Shown here: positions 41,118 through 48,915 of the stretch, one piece after another
How positions within the stretch are numbered: the stretch's first letter is position 1
Layout of the letters: each line of letters opens with the position of its first letter
Assembly: GCA_965261695.1 (NCBI GenBank)
Contig: OZ253474.1
Coordinates: forward strand, 3,038,001 to 3,102,000
DNA: 64,000 bases
Source: Bin5 sp965261695
Lineage (GTDB): Bacteria > Chloroflexota > Anaerolineae > Caldilineales > Caldilineaceae
Reading direction: 5' to 3'
Made by a program: the position numbers and the translations under genes
Notes under the pieces: model-generated
The model's database searches: none
Told to the model about the DNA's origin: nothing
The model's input: only the letters and a program-made list of their open reading frames with translations

Positions 41118-42251
41118 ATGCAACTCATACTTGAAAGACGCTTAGCGCGCCCCCGCCATATCGAGTTTACCTTTCCGCTGATCGCACTGGCTTTGGCGCT
41201 GATCTTCAGCGGTATTCTGCTGTGGATATTCGGCGCAAATCCACTGGAGACGTATGCGGCGATGGCAGTGGGCGCGTTCGGCCAGCGCTATCATATCAGC
41301 GAGACGATTCTGCGGGCGATTCCACTCATGCTGACGGGGCTGGCCGTGGGCATCGCCTTTCGCATGTTGTTCTGGAACATCGGCGCCGAAGGTCAGTTTG
41401 TCTGGGGCGTCATCGCCGCCACCTGGGTAGCGCTCTTCCTGCCGGAACAGATCGGTTGGCTGCCGCAGTGGGCCTTTCTGCCGCTCATGATCGTGGCCGC
41501 GTTCGCGGCCGGCGCAGTGTGGGGACTCATCCCGGCGTTTCTCAAGACCGCTCTGCGGGTCAATGAAATCATCACAACGCTGATGTTCAACTATGTGGCT
41601 CTGTTGTGGATGCAGTATCTCTACACCGGCTCCTGGAAGGATCCCGAGGGCTTCGGCTTTCCCGGCAGCGCCCAGTTCCCCCAGCACGCGTGGCTGCCCC
41701 GTCTTCCCATCGATCTGGGCCGGGTTCATTATGGGCTGGTGATCGCGATCGTGGTCGCGTTTCTGATTTGGCTTGTTTTGGACCGCACCAAATGGGGGCT
41801 GGAGATCAAAGTGATCGGCAAGAACCCGTTGGCCGCCCGCTACGCAGGCATGAGCATCACGCGCAACGTGCTGCTGGTGATGTGCATCAGCGGCGGTGTG
41901 GCGGGGCTGGCCGGTTTTAGCCAGGTCGCCGGCGTGGGCCACCGGCTGCAAAACGGGATCGCGGTGGGAGACGGCTTTACGGCAATTATTGTGGCCTGGC
42001 TGGCAAAGTTGAACCCCTGGGCCATTCTGGTCGTCAGCATACTGCTGGCCGGACTGAGCACCGGCGGTGATCAGCTTCAGATTACGATGGGGCTGCCGGC
42101 GGCGGTCTCCGGCGTGCTCCAGGGGTCGATTCTCTTTTTCGTGCTTGGCGCCGATGTGTTCATCAACTATCGGCTGCGCGTCATTCGTTCTCAGCCTCGA
42201 CAGGACGCCGCCCCGGCGCCCGTCTCCCAGGGGTCGACACCGGCCGACTAG
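41118..42251 (+). CDS. ABC transporter permease, simple-sugar/nucleoside (BMP-associated) type
   Basis: 377 residues with about ten hydrophobic helices; BPD_transp_2 family. Family features are the segment IGAEGQFVWGVIAATWVAL, the coupling region RVNEIITTLMFNYVALL, and WGLEIKVIGKNPLAARYAGM. It resembles the first of two permeases in BmpA-type nucleoside or sugar importers, normally encoded with a lipoprotein, a double ATPase and a second permease. None of these is adjacent here: upstream is the GT array and downstream a DUF2071 gene. It could work with partners encoded elsewhere, or be left over from a broken operon. Confidence 0.85.
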   Translation: MQLILERRLARPRHIEFTFPLIALALALIFSGILLWIFGANPLETYAAMAVGAFGQRYHISETILRAIPLMLTGLAVGIAFRMLFWNIGAEGQFVWGVIAATWVALFLPEQIGWLPQWAFLPLMIVAAFAAGAVWGLIPAFLKTALRVNEIITTLMFNYVALLWMQYLYTGSWKDPEGFGFPGSAQFPQHAWLPRLPIDLGRVHYGLVIAIVVAFLIWLVLDRTKWGLEIKVIGKNPLAARYAGMSITRNVLLVMCISGGVAGLAGFSQVAGVGHRLQNGIAVGDGFTAIIVAWLAKLNPWAILVVSILLAGLSTGGDQLQITMGLPAAVSGVLQGSILFFVLGADVFINYRLRVIRSQPRQDAAPAPVSQGSTPAD

Positions 42252-42310
42252 GACGTGGCGCATCGGGCAGGTATGCCCCAAACGGACTGTTCTTCTCCTG
42301 GATCCGGTAA

Positions 42311-43141
42311 ATGAAAAAGATTTCGCCTGCCGCACTGTGGCCGCGCAGCGGCTTAACCAACCCCGCTGCCATCCTTGCCCGCCAGGAACATCGCCCCTGG
42401 CCTCTGCCGGATCGCCCGTGGACGATCTTCCAATCCTGGCAAGATCTGCTCTTTGCCCATTGGCCCATCCCCGCTGCGCAGATGGCAAAGTTGTTGCCGC
42501 CGGATTTGACGCTGGACACGTACGCGGGCGAGGCGTGGGTGACGGTGGTTCCCTTTCGCATGAGCGGCGTGCGGCCCCGATTTCTGCCGGCAGCGCCCCG
42601 GTTCTCCTCTTTTCCGGAACTAAATGTGCGCACCTACGTAAAGAGTGTTGACGCCGAAGATCCACGCCCAGGAGTCTTCTTTTTCAGCCTGGACGCCGGG
42701 AATCCCCTGGCGGTTACGCTGGCGCGCAGATTCTTTCATCTGCCCTATTTTCGGGCGCAGATGACCTGCCGGCGCGCGGATGACAGCATCCGCTACCACA
42801 GCCGACGCAGCCACAGAGGCGCGCCGGACGCCGACTTCCGGGCCGTCTATCGGCAGATAGGTCCAGTCTATCAGGCGGCGCCCGACTCGTTGGAGCAGTG
42901 GCTTATCGAACGGTACTGTCTATACAGCGTGGACAGGCGCGGGCATATCTATCGCGCTGAAATTCACCATCTGCCCTGGCCGCTTCAGCCGGCCGAGGCG
43001 GAGTTCGAGCGCAATTGGGTTGCCCAGGCACATCGGGTATTCCTGCCGGACACGGCCCCTCTGCTCCATTTTGCCAAGCGGCTGGATGTATTGACCTGGT
43101 GGATTGAGGAAGTGAATGCCAACAGTTCAGACAATGATTAG
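42311..43141 (+). CDS. DUF2071 (YqjF-like) family protein
   Basis: 276 residues. The DUF2071 pattern is clear: HWPIPAAQMAKLLPPDLTLDTYAGEAWVTVVPFRM near residue 50-85, then FSSFPELNVRTYV and later WLIERYCLYSVD. The family is related to acetoacetate-decarboxylase-like folds but has no established reaction. No signal peptide or membrane helix is evident. The stop is immediately followed by the DedA start (no gap), so the two are probably co-translated. Confidence 0.85.
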   Translation: MKKISPAALWPRSGLTNPAAILARQEHRPWPLPDRPWTIFQSWQDLLFAHWPIPAAQMAKLLPPDLTLDTYAGEAWVTVVPFRMSGVRPRFLPAAPRFSSFPELNVRTYVKSVDAEDPRPGVFFFSLDAGNPLAVTLARRFFHLPYFRAQMTCRRADDSIRYHSRRSHRGAPDADFRAVYRQIGPVYQAAPDSLEQWLIERYCLYSVDRRGHIYRAEIHHLPWPLQPAEAEFERNWVAQAHRVFLPDTAPLLHFAKRLDVLTWWIEEVNANSSDND

Positions 43142-43963
43142 ATGAATGCAATTACCGATATACTCGACACGATTTTGAACCTGTTAAGCAGCCAGGGCCT
43201 GCAGGAATGGGGCGCCTGGAGTTATCCGCTGCTGGTTGTGTTGGTGGTCATCGAGGGGCCGGTTGTGACGCTGTTGGCAGCCGCCGCGGCCTCGCTCGGA
43301 TATATGCGCCTGCCGTTGGTTATGGTCAGCGCCCTGGTGGGCAGCGCCATAGCCGACACGCTCTGGTACTATCTTGGCTATATCCATGCGGAGGAGCGAA
43401 TCCTGCGCTATGGGCGCTGGCTGGGGCTGCGGCGCCATCACGTGGAACAGCTACAGTTGGAGATGCAGCAGCACGCACCCAAACTCCTGTTCGTCGCCAA
43501 GTTCGTTTCCCTGCTCGCCACGCCCACGCTGATCGCCGCCGGCATGGCGCGGGTGCCTTTCCGCCGCTGGTTTCCCATCGTCTTTCTGGGTGAACTGATC
43601 TGGGTGGCAGTGCTGGCGTTCATTGGTTTCCGGGCTGCGGAAGTCGTGCGCCAGGTAGAACTGGGCCTGCATTATCTGCCATTGGTCGGCGGCCTGGCGC
43701 TGTTGATCCTGCTACCGCTCATCGCGCGTCGTCTGAAATCCGGTCGGTTCAAGGAGACGGCGCTCGCTCCTGACGCTGCGGCGCGCCGTTTGGCGGCAGC
43801 CCCGACCCCGTACACCAATGGCAGCGGCCACGCGAACGGCACAGCGCCGCGCCGGACAGGGAGCAGTCCGGCCACCACTGCCGAGTGCAACGGTCACCAC
43901 ACGGACGAGCATCTCCACCACCTGGGAAAACCGCAAGCCGAACGCGAGCCAACAGAGGTTTGA
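43142..43963 (+). CDS. DedA-family (SNARE-associated/VTT) membrane protein
   Basis: 273 residues. The core (about 15-200) has the family order: a hydrophobic N-terminal pair around EGPVVTLLAAAAASLGYM, an intramembrane region ending DTLWYYLGYIHAEERILRYG, then KFVSLLATPTLIAAGMARVPFRRWFP. DedA proteins are lipid scramblases or polyprenyl-phosphate flippases in several bacteria, which would suit a region rich in polyprenyl-dependent glycosyltransferases, though this is inference. A 60-residue hydrophilic, histidine-rich C-terminal tail (GHHTDEHLHHLG) is unusual. Its ATG follows the preceding TAG directly. Confidence 0.88.
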   Translation: MNAITDILDTILNLLSSQGLQEWGAWSYPLLVVLVVIEGPVVTLLAAAAASLGYMRLPLVMVSALVGSAIADTLWYYLGYIHAEERILRYGRWLGLRRHHVEQLQLEMQQHAPKLLFVAKFVSLLATPTLIAAGMARVPFRRWFPIVFLGELIWVAVLAFIGFRAAEVVRQVELGLHYLPLVGGLALLILLPLIARRLKSGRFKETALAPDAAARRLAAAPTPYTNGSGHANGTAPRRTGSSPATTAECNGHHTDEHLHHLGKPQAEREPTEV

Positions 43964-43986
43964 CCCCCGAATATCGCAAAGACAAT

Positions 43987-44035
43987 AAGAGAGGAGAGAG
44001 GATACCATTCATGCCCCTCTCCTCTCTTCACTTTT
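43987..44035 (+). terminator. Terminator after the DedA gene
   Basis: A 15-bp stem with one mismatch (43987-44001 with 44014-44028), a 12-nt loop and a following CACTTTTC. It may stop transcription from both directions, since the pseudogene beyond reads the other way. Confidence 0.7.
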
Positions 44036-44062
44036 CACTCTTCGCAGTTGGTTGAATAACCT

Positions 44063-44533
44063 CTATTCGGCGCAGAAAGGCAGCTCAACCTCGTCAAGGT
44101 CGATGTGCTCTGCGCCGCTCCAACCCGCGGGTATGCAGCCACTTTTCTGGTTCGCGACGAGGCTAACCTCTTGCAACTGGGTGAGGTTGCCCAGTTGCGA
44201 TGGGAATTCCTCCGCTCAACTCGTTCTCATCCAGGTCCAGGACCTGCACTTGTGTCAAGTCCCCCAATTGCGGGGGATCGGCCCACTGAGCCGATTTCCC
44301 CGCAGGCTCAGCCGCGTGACGCGCCCGCTCTCGGCGGTGGCCTGGAAGAGAGCGGGCAGCGCACTCCGGTCCACGCTGTCACCGGATCCCTCATTTACCT
44401 GGGCGTACATGGCTGGTTCAATGTCAAAACACCGCAATCCCAGGGTGCAACCCAGAATGGGGGTGAGGTGTGAAAGGGGGTGATGCGGCGATAAGGACGG
44501 GTAACGGGAGGGGCATTGGCAGGTCAAAAGCAC
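44063..44533 (-). pseudogene. Leucine-rich-repeat protein pseudogene
   Basis: Read on the minus strand, three LRR units of the plant/secreted type can be followed through two frameshifts. The first ends RVTRLSLRGNRLSGPIP. The second is QLGDLTQVQVLDLDENELSG. The third is QLGNLTQLQEVSLVANQKSG, ending CIPAGWSGAEHIDLDEVE and a stop at 44063. An N-terminal segment DRSALPALFQATAESG resembles the cap before such repeats. The frameshifts lie in C-rich runs near 44275 and 44205. No start or signal peptide is convincing, so this is a decayed fragment. 44534-44758 shows no gene. Confidence 0.7.
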
Positions 44534-44784
44534 GAATTTATGATGCAGGCGCGCGTAGCGCTCGTACGAGAGTTCAGAAAAAAAATTTCATAAAGTGAGT
44601 ATCAATTTGTGGACGGCTGACATTCGGGAGGCTGATGGCGTGACGAGAGCAGGCCAAGTGTACGTGCCGGAAGAGAACGCAGAACTCGTCAGCCTGGCAA
44701 TGGGGCGCGGGCACTTAAACTAAGATATATCAATTTAGTTGACATTGCAAGGTGTTCCGATTGAATGGCAGGGCAATCGCATCT

Positions 44785-44917
44785 AATCTGAATCCCGTTT
44801 GAAACCGGGACTTTTCGGCCACACAGTGCATTTGAATCGTGGCCGCCTCGCCTGCCCTTACGCAATGCGCATTACCCAATCCGGAAAGAAGCGGGTTCCC
44901 GCGTGAACGCACATTAG
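44785..44917. repeat. Repeat R1, partial copy a
   Basis: About 133 bp matching the 3' half of R1 (compare 47221-47355 and 50461-50600): a block with CCCGTTTGAAACCGGGACTT at one end and GAACGCACATTAG at the other. It lies directly inside the left end of E1. Confidence 0.8.
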
Positions 44918-44929
44918 CAGTGGTTGACT

Positions 44930-45090
44930 CTTGAAGAACTGCTCAAAGAGGTGACATCTGCAGCTTGCCTGCCGGCAGAATCGGACTGTGATTCGCCTGA
45001 ATCTCGTGAACGAAGACCGCGATCTGCGTTGGCGCCGCCAATCATCTCCATCACTTAACTGCATAAATCACAGTCCGGACAACTGTGAAC
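44930..45090. repeat. Repeat R2, copy a
   Basis: About 160 bp similar to 46861-47023: shared blocks include TTGCCTGCCGGCAGAATC, CGCGATCTGCG, GGCGCCG, and the AAATCACAGT stretch at its end. Non-coding. Confidence 0.75.
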
Positions 45091-45113
45091 GCCCATCAGT
45101 TCCCTCCGCAACG

Positions 45114-45140
45114 CCCTCCCTACCCTCCCTACCCTCCCTA
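45114..45140. repeat. Tandem 9-bp repeat, three units
   Basis: CCCTCCCTA repeated three times, followed by a partial fourth unit. It lies in the upstream flank of the E1 gene. Confidence 0.9.
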
Positions 45141-45252
45141 CCCTTCGTGGATCTCCCAGCCCTGCCATCTCACCATAGACTGTCGGAAACGCACCCCCCA
45201 TTTTTGGCTGAACCGCCTCCCCCCACCCATCTGCCGCGCCAATACCTCCCCT

Positions 45253-45432
45253 GTCCAAAGCAAAAGATTTCAGAGTGTGCTACATTGCTTTCGCACCACC
45301 AAAATTGCCTCGCCGCCCACCTGCGGCGACAACAATTTACCAGTCCAAAGCAAAAGATTCCGTAATGTGCTACTTTAGTCTCGCACCACCAACAAAAGCC
45401 CAGCCGCACCCCTGCGGCGACCACACAAATGG
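45253..45432. repeat. Two tandem ~90-bp units before the E1 gene
   Basis: Units begin at 45253 and 45343 with GTCCAAAGCAAAAGATT and end in a CTGCGGCGAC block. The second unit ends just before the ribosome-binding site of the E1 gene, so the duplication may carry its promoter. No good sigma70 match is visible. Confidence 0.75.
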
Positions 45433-45441
45433 AGAATAGAA

Positions 45442-46464
45442 ATGACTTCAACACCCTGCAAAAGCCTCAAGAGAGACGGGACCCCCTGCCGCGGCAACGG
45501 CCTCGACCAGCTCGACGGCTACTGTATCGCCCACGCCCCCGCCGACAAAGCATGGCAATGGCGCTCGCGCGGCGGCAAGGCCTCGTCTGCCGCCGCCCGC
45601 GCCGACAAACGCATACCCGACCGCCTGCGCGAGGCCATCGATAAAGTGTCCAGGGGCATGGACCAAGTCCTCGAAGGCAAGCTCGAACCCGCCGCCCTCT
45701 CCGCCATTTCCCGCGCCGCAAAAGTGCTCATCGAACTCTACCGCCTCGCCGACCAGGAGATGGACCTGATCCGCAGCGAGGAGACCGCCGCCGCCGCCGC
45801 CCAGGTCGTCGGTGCCGCTGGCGACCCCGAACTCCTCGACGCTGCCGCCGATATCGCCGCCTGGCAAGACCAGTACAGGATCGACTCCCTCATCGACCAG
45901 GGCCTTGTTGCGCCCGAACCTGTAGCAACGAAAGGCAAGAACCAACCACCTGCCCACGTCCTGACCGCCGCCGGCAGACAGCGCTTCGGCTACCAGCGAC
46001 TGACCAAGCACACAAGGAAGGATATCGACGTCTGCAGAGAACTGGTGATAGACAACCCTCCTGAAGGACATGATCTGAACGTCGCACTCTATGACCTGTA
46101 CTTTATCCGTAAGAACCTGAACGAGCTCCTCACCGACTGCGCGCCCGCATCCCCGCCCGTAGTGGACGCCCTGACCGGCCAGCCCCTCAGCTGGCTGCCG
46201 GCCGCTGTCATACCAGCGACCGTGCCAATAGTCGGCCCCGGCCAGGCCGAACAGGCCGCAGCAGACCTGCAAGACCTGCTCCGGCACGCCAACCAGCTGA
46301 CCCGTGAAGCCGAAATCCTGTACGAGAAGAGAGTGGGGTTTGCGTACGATTATGATGGCGAGCGGGAGGACGACGAAGAAGAAGAGAACGCCAACAAGCC
46401 GGCAGACCTCGAGGCGCTACGCCGCCTTGCCTCTCTCTGGTCCGAAGACGGCTCTTCCCCATAG
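45442..46464 (+). CDS. Unknown protein carried by element E1, C-x9-C-x11-C-x2-H motif
   Basis: 340 residues, function unknown. The N-terminus has Cys6, Cys16, Cys28 and His31 (CKSLKRDGTPC then GYCIAHA), a small probable zinc-binding motif seen at the start of many phage- or element-encoded proteins. A helical, basic segment follows (35-100; DRLREAIDKVSRGMDQVL, AISRAAKVLIELYRLADQE). The middle is Ala/Pro-rich, and an acidic run (EREDDEEEEN) lies near residue 312. GGAGA lies 6 bp upstream of the ATG. It is the only gene in E1 and could be a DNA-binding mobilisation factor or plain cargo. It has no signal peptide and no catalytic motif I recognise. Confidence 0.75.
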   Translation: MTSTPCKSLKRDGTPCRGNGLDQLDGYCIAHAPADKAWQWRSRGGKASSAAARADKRIPDRLREAIDKVSRGMDQVLEGKLEPAALSAISRAAKVLIELYRLADQEMDLIRSEETAAAAAQVVGAAGDPELLDAAADIAAWQDQYRIDSLIDQGLVAPEPVATKGKNQPPAHVLTAAGRQRFGYQRLTKHTRKDIDVCRELVIDNPPEGHDLNVALYDLYFIRKNLNELLTDCAPASPPVVDALTGQPLSWLPAAVIPATVPIVGPGQAEQAAADLQDLLRHANQLTREAEILYEKRVGFAYDYDGEREDDEEEENANKPADLEALRRLASLWSEDGSSP

Positions 46465-46573
46465 TCAAATGAAAGCAAATAATTTACGACTTGATACGGC
46501 TTGCGCGCGGCCAACTCGCCGTCGCCGCGCATGCGTCGGGCCAAGACCCCTTTCGCCCGCTGCCAGTGCGCGA

Positions 46574-46652
46574 AGCCCGCGATCTGCGCCGGCGCCGTTA
46601 ATCATCCCCATCACATAAACTGCATGAATCACAGTTCAGACAAATGTCAACA
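46574..46652. repeat. Repeat R2, copy b (3' part)
   Basis: About 80 bp nearly the same as 46948-47023, with CCGCGATCTGCGCCGGCGCC and the TCACAGTTCAGACAAATGTC end. Non-coding, within E1 right flank. Confidence 0.8.
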
Positions 46653-46749
46653 AGCCCTGGTACATGCGCTCATACCTGTCAACCCCTCCATCCGCCGCAA
46701 AAGGGCCTCCAGCTCAGCCCGTACTCGCCCGGCGCGACCACGCGCGCGG

Positions 46750-46835
46750 CCTTCGCCAACCGCCCGTCTGCCGCAATGCACCCAAAATTTCTTGCCCAAT
46801 CTCACACATTTTCTCGTAAACTCACGTGTAGCGCT
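46750..46835. repeat. Repeat R1, partial copy d (5' half)
   Basis: Shares CGCCCGTCTGCCG, AAAATTTCTTGCCCAATCTC and the CTCGTAA block with 47095-47180 and 50345-50430; truncated before the R1 3' half. Confidence 0.7.
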
Positions 46836-46860
46836 CCTGCATCTCTACGTTCCATTGACA

Positions 46861-47023
46861 TTTCAAAGAATTGGACAAAGAGGAGACTTCTACAGGTTGC
46901 CTGCTGGCAGAATCCGACTGCGATTCGCCCGGTTCTCGTGCACGAAAACCGCGATCTGCGCCGGCGCCGTTAATCATCCCCATCACACTAACTGCGTAAA
47001 TCACAGTTCAAACAAATGTCAAC
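46861..47023. repeat. Repeat R2, copy c
   Basis: About 163 bp similar to 44930-45090 over its whole length and to 46574-46652 over its 3' half. Confidence 0.75.
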
Positions 47024-47094
47024 CATCTCTCATACATGCGCTCCCACCTGTCAACCCCTCCATCCGCCGCACGCGGCCCACACCCGCCCCCCGC

Positions 47095-47355
47095 GACCAC
47101 CCGCACGGCCTCCGCCAGCCTCCCGTCTGCCGTGTTGCGCCCAAAATTTCTTGCCCAATCTCACACAATCTCTCGTAATCTCTCGTGCCTGTCAACCCTT
47201 TCAACCGCTGCCAAAATGCTTCTAACGTCAATCCCGTTTGAAACCGGGACTTTGCCGGATAATAAAGCAACTGAATCGTGGCCTTCTCGCCTTCCCTTCC
47301 GCAATACGCAATACGCAATCCAAAAAAGCGGGTTCCCGATCTGAACGCACATTAG
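47095..47355. repeat. Repeat R1, full copy b (inside E1)
   Basis: About 260 bp with a full-length relative in element E2 (50345-50600). Read on the minus strand both give similar short ORFs (for example KSRFQTG and RQTGGW/RETGGW), so R1 could be a decayed coding module, but stops and length changes argue against a gene. Confidence 0.75.
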
Positions 47356-47617
47356 TTGGGTCAAGACCTCGTGAGGCTGCCTGAATTGAATCCAGTTCAG
47401 AACAAAGCGCCTGAGAGTGTATGAATTATGGCGCGCAGCCAAGGAATCCGACCGATTCCGGCAACTGATGACCGCCTTTTTGGCCGTAAACCACCTTCAA
47501 TCGGCAAGCGGATAGCGACTTCCATCTGTCATTACATTCTTTGCCTTGAATTTCCGGCTGATCTGGCGCCCGGATTTAGATGCAACTGCCCTGGATTGAA
47601 TGGAGGGCACGTGACAC

Positions 47618-47655
47618 GATGCTCCCTGTCAGATGCTCCCTGTCAGATGCGCCCC
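47618..47655. repeat. 14-bp direct repeats between E1 and uvsE
   Basis: GATGCTCCCTGTCA occurs at 47618-47631 and 47632-47645, followed by a partial third unit. The rest of 47604-47932 shows no gene or convincing promoter. Confidence 0.8.
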
Positions 47656-47932
47656 CATCTTGGGATGCACATCCCTATCCCCCAACATTTCGGGTAGTGC
47701 CCTCACTGAGGATATTGCGGCGCGGGCGATTTCTATGGTAGTCTGTCGTCATAAAAGAAGGCATGAATTTCGACACGTTACGGGTGCGGCGAGGTATGTT
47801 CGCACCTGCTTATCCCCTGAGCAATCGCATAATGGACTCCTTACAAATCCGCATCGTCCCCGCCTCTCAAATTCGCACGTCGCCGCGCTCCGTTCGAACA
47901 CTGCCAAACCGTTAGAGGGCCGCGATCACCCC

Positions 47933-48898
47933 ATGTCGATTCAGCCGCGCATCCGTCTGGGGTTTCCCGTCAAGGTGCTGGGCACAACGGGCCTGCGTTC
48001 GCACGACAGCCGGCGTTGGCAGAATAGACCCCACCTGAGCGTCAGTCTGGCCTATCTGCGCGACATATTTCTCTATCTGGAGAGCAGGGAGATCCGTTTC
48101 TATCGCCTGGCCGGTCAGCTTGCACCCTATCTGACCCACCCGGAGCTGCCTGCGTTCCACAGTCAACTTGACGATTGTTCGACGGAACTGGCCGCTATCG
48201 GCGATATGGCGCGGCAGCAGCGCATGCGCTTGACCCTGCATCCGGGCTTTTTCGTGCAACTGAGTCACCCGGATGCTGCGGTGGCGGCCCGTTCAAGCCG
48301 GGAACTGGCCGCGGCGGCATCGCTGCTGGATGGGATGGGGCTGGACGCCTCCAGTGTCGTCGTCATTCATGTAGGCGGGGGTCACGCGGACGTGCCCGCC
48401 GCGCTGGACCGGTTTGCGCGTGCGGCCAATCTGCTGCCGGAAAGCGTGCGCCGACGCCTGGCCCTGGAAAACGGAGATCGGCAGTTCAGTCTGCGTGATG
48501 TGCTGTGGGCGCATCGGCGCACCGGGATCCCGGTGGTGCTGGATACGCTCCACCACCGCTGCCACAACCCGGACGCGATCCCGATGCTGGACGGTCTGAA
48601 ACTTGCTCTGGCCACTTGGCCCGCGCAGATGCGCCCGAAGATTCACTTCAGCAGCCCGCGCACAGCCGTGCGCACCCTTTATCGCAACGGCGAGGCCCGC
48701 ATGCAGATGCCCCTGCCTCACCAGCACAGCGACTTCCTTCACCCGTTTGAGGTTGTCGAAATGCTGCAGGCGGCCGTCGCTGCCCGCGTGCGCCGTTTTG
48801 ATGTGATGCTGGAAGCCAAAGCCAAGGATGTTGCGCTGTTGCGCCTGCGGGAGCAGATCCGCAAGTACGCGCCCAATCTGACAAAGCATGTGCAGTGA
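47933..48898 (+). CDS. uvsE: UV damage endonuclease UvsE/UvdE
   Basis: 321 residues from the ATG at 47933, the point where family similarity starts; the open frame extends 100 codons upstream without conserved sequence. It is a TIM-barrel metal-dependent endonuclease that nicks DNA 5' of UV photoproducts in an excision route independent of UvrABC. Family segments are IRLGFPVKVLG, RSHDSRRWQN, LTLHPGFFV, VVIHVGGGH, LALENGDRQFS with a metal-binding Glu, VVLDTLHHRCHN and KIHFSS. Length matches bacterial UvsE (about 300-320). The next gene follows after 17 bp. The pair is bracketed by elements E1 and E2. Confidence 0.93.
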   Translation: MSIQPRIRLGFPVKVLGTTGLRSHDSRRWQNRPHLSVSLAYLRDIFLYLESREIRFYRLAGQLAPYLTHPELPAFHSQLDDCSTELAAIGDMARQQRMRLTLHPGFFVQLSHPDAAVAARSSRELAAAASLLDGMGLDASSVVVIHVGGGHADVPAALDRFARAANLLPESVRRRLALENGDRQFSLRDVLWAHRRTGIPVVLDTLHHRCHNPDAIPMLDGLKLALATWPAQMRPKIHFSSPRTAVRTLYRNGEARMQMPLPHQHSDFLHPFEVVEMLQAAVAARVRRFDVMLEAKAKDVALLRLREQIRKYAPNLTKHVQ

Positions 48899-48915
48899 GC
48901 AGCAAGGGCTGAACG

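Larger units (their letters stand above)
44769..47593. mobile_element. Transposon-like element E1 (TIRs + 10-bp TSD, no known transposase)
   Basis: 2,825 bp. The left end reads CAGGGCAATCGCATCTAA and the right end, complemented, CAGGGCAGTTGCATCTAA (16 of 18 match). The perfect 10-bp direct repeat GATTGAATGG flanks it at 44759-44768 and 47594-47603. Inside are one gene (45442-46464) and long non-coding flanks made of repeated modules (R1, R2, a 90-bp duplication). No DDE, tyrosine or serine recombinase is recognisable. The ends and target-repeat length would suit mobilisation by an ISAs1- or IS4-like transposase encoded elsewhere; that assignment is a guess. Confidence 0.85.

Noticed and set aside
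41142..42665. 507-codon open frame on the minus strand
   Set aside because: Antisense to the ABC permease and DUF2071 genes; the composition (Arg/His/Pro-rich) is that of a shadow frame.
45114..45432. Short tandem repeats that could be taken for a CRISPR array
   Set aside because: Units are contiguous (9 bp and 90 bp) without unique spacers, and no cas gene is present.
47019..47318. Minus-strand ORF covering repeat R1 in E1, similar to one in E2
   Set aside because: The similarity follows from the DNA repeat; length and ends differ between copies and stops interrupt the half copies, so it is noted only as a possible decayed module.
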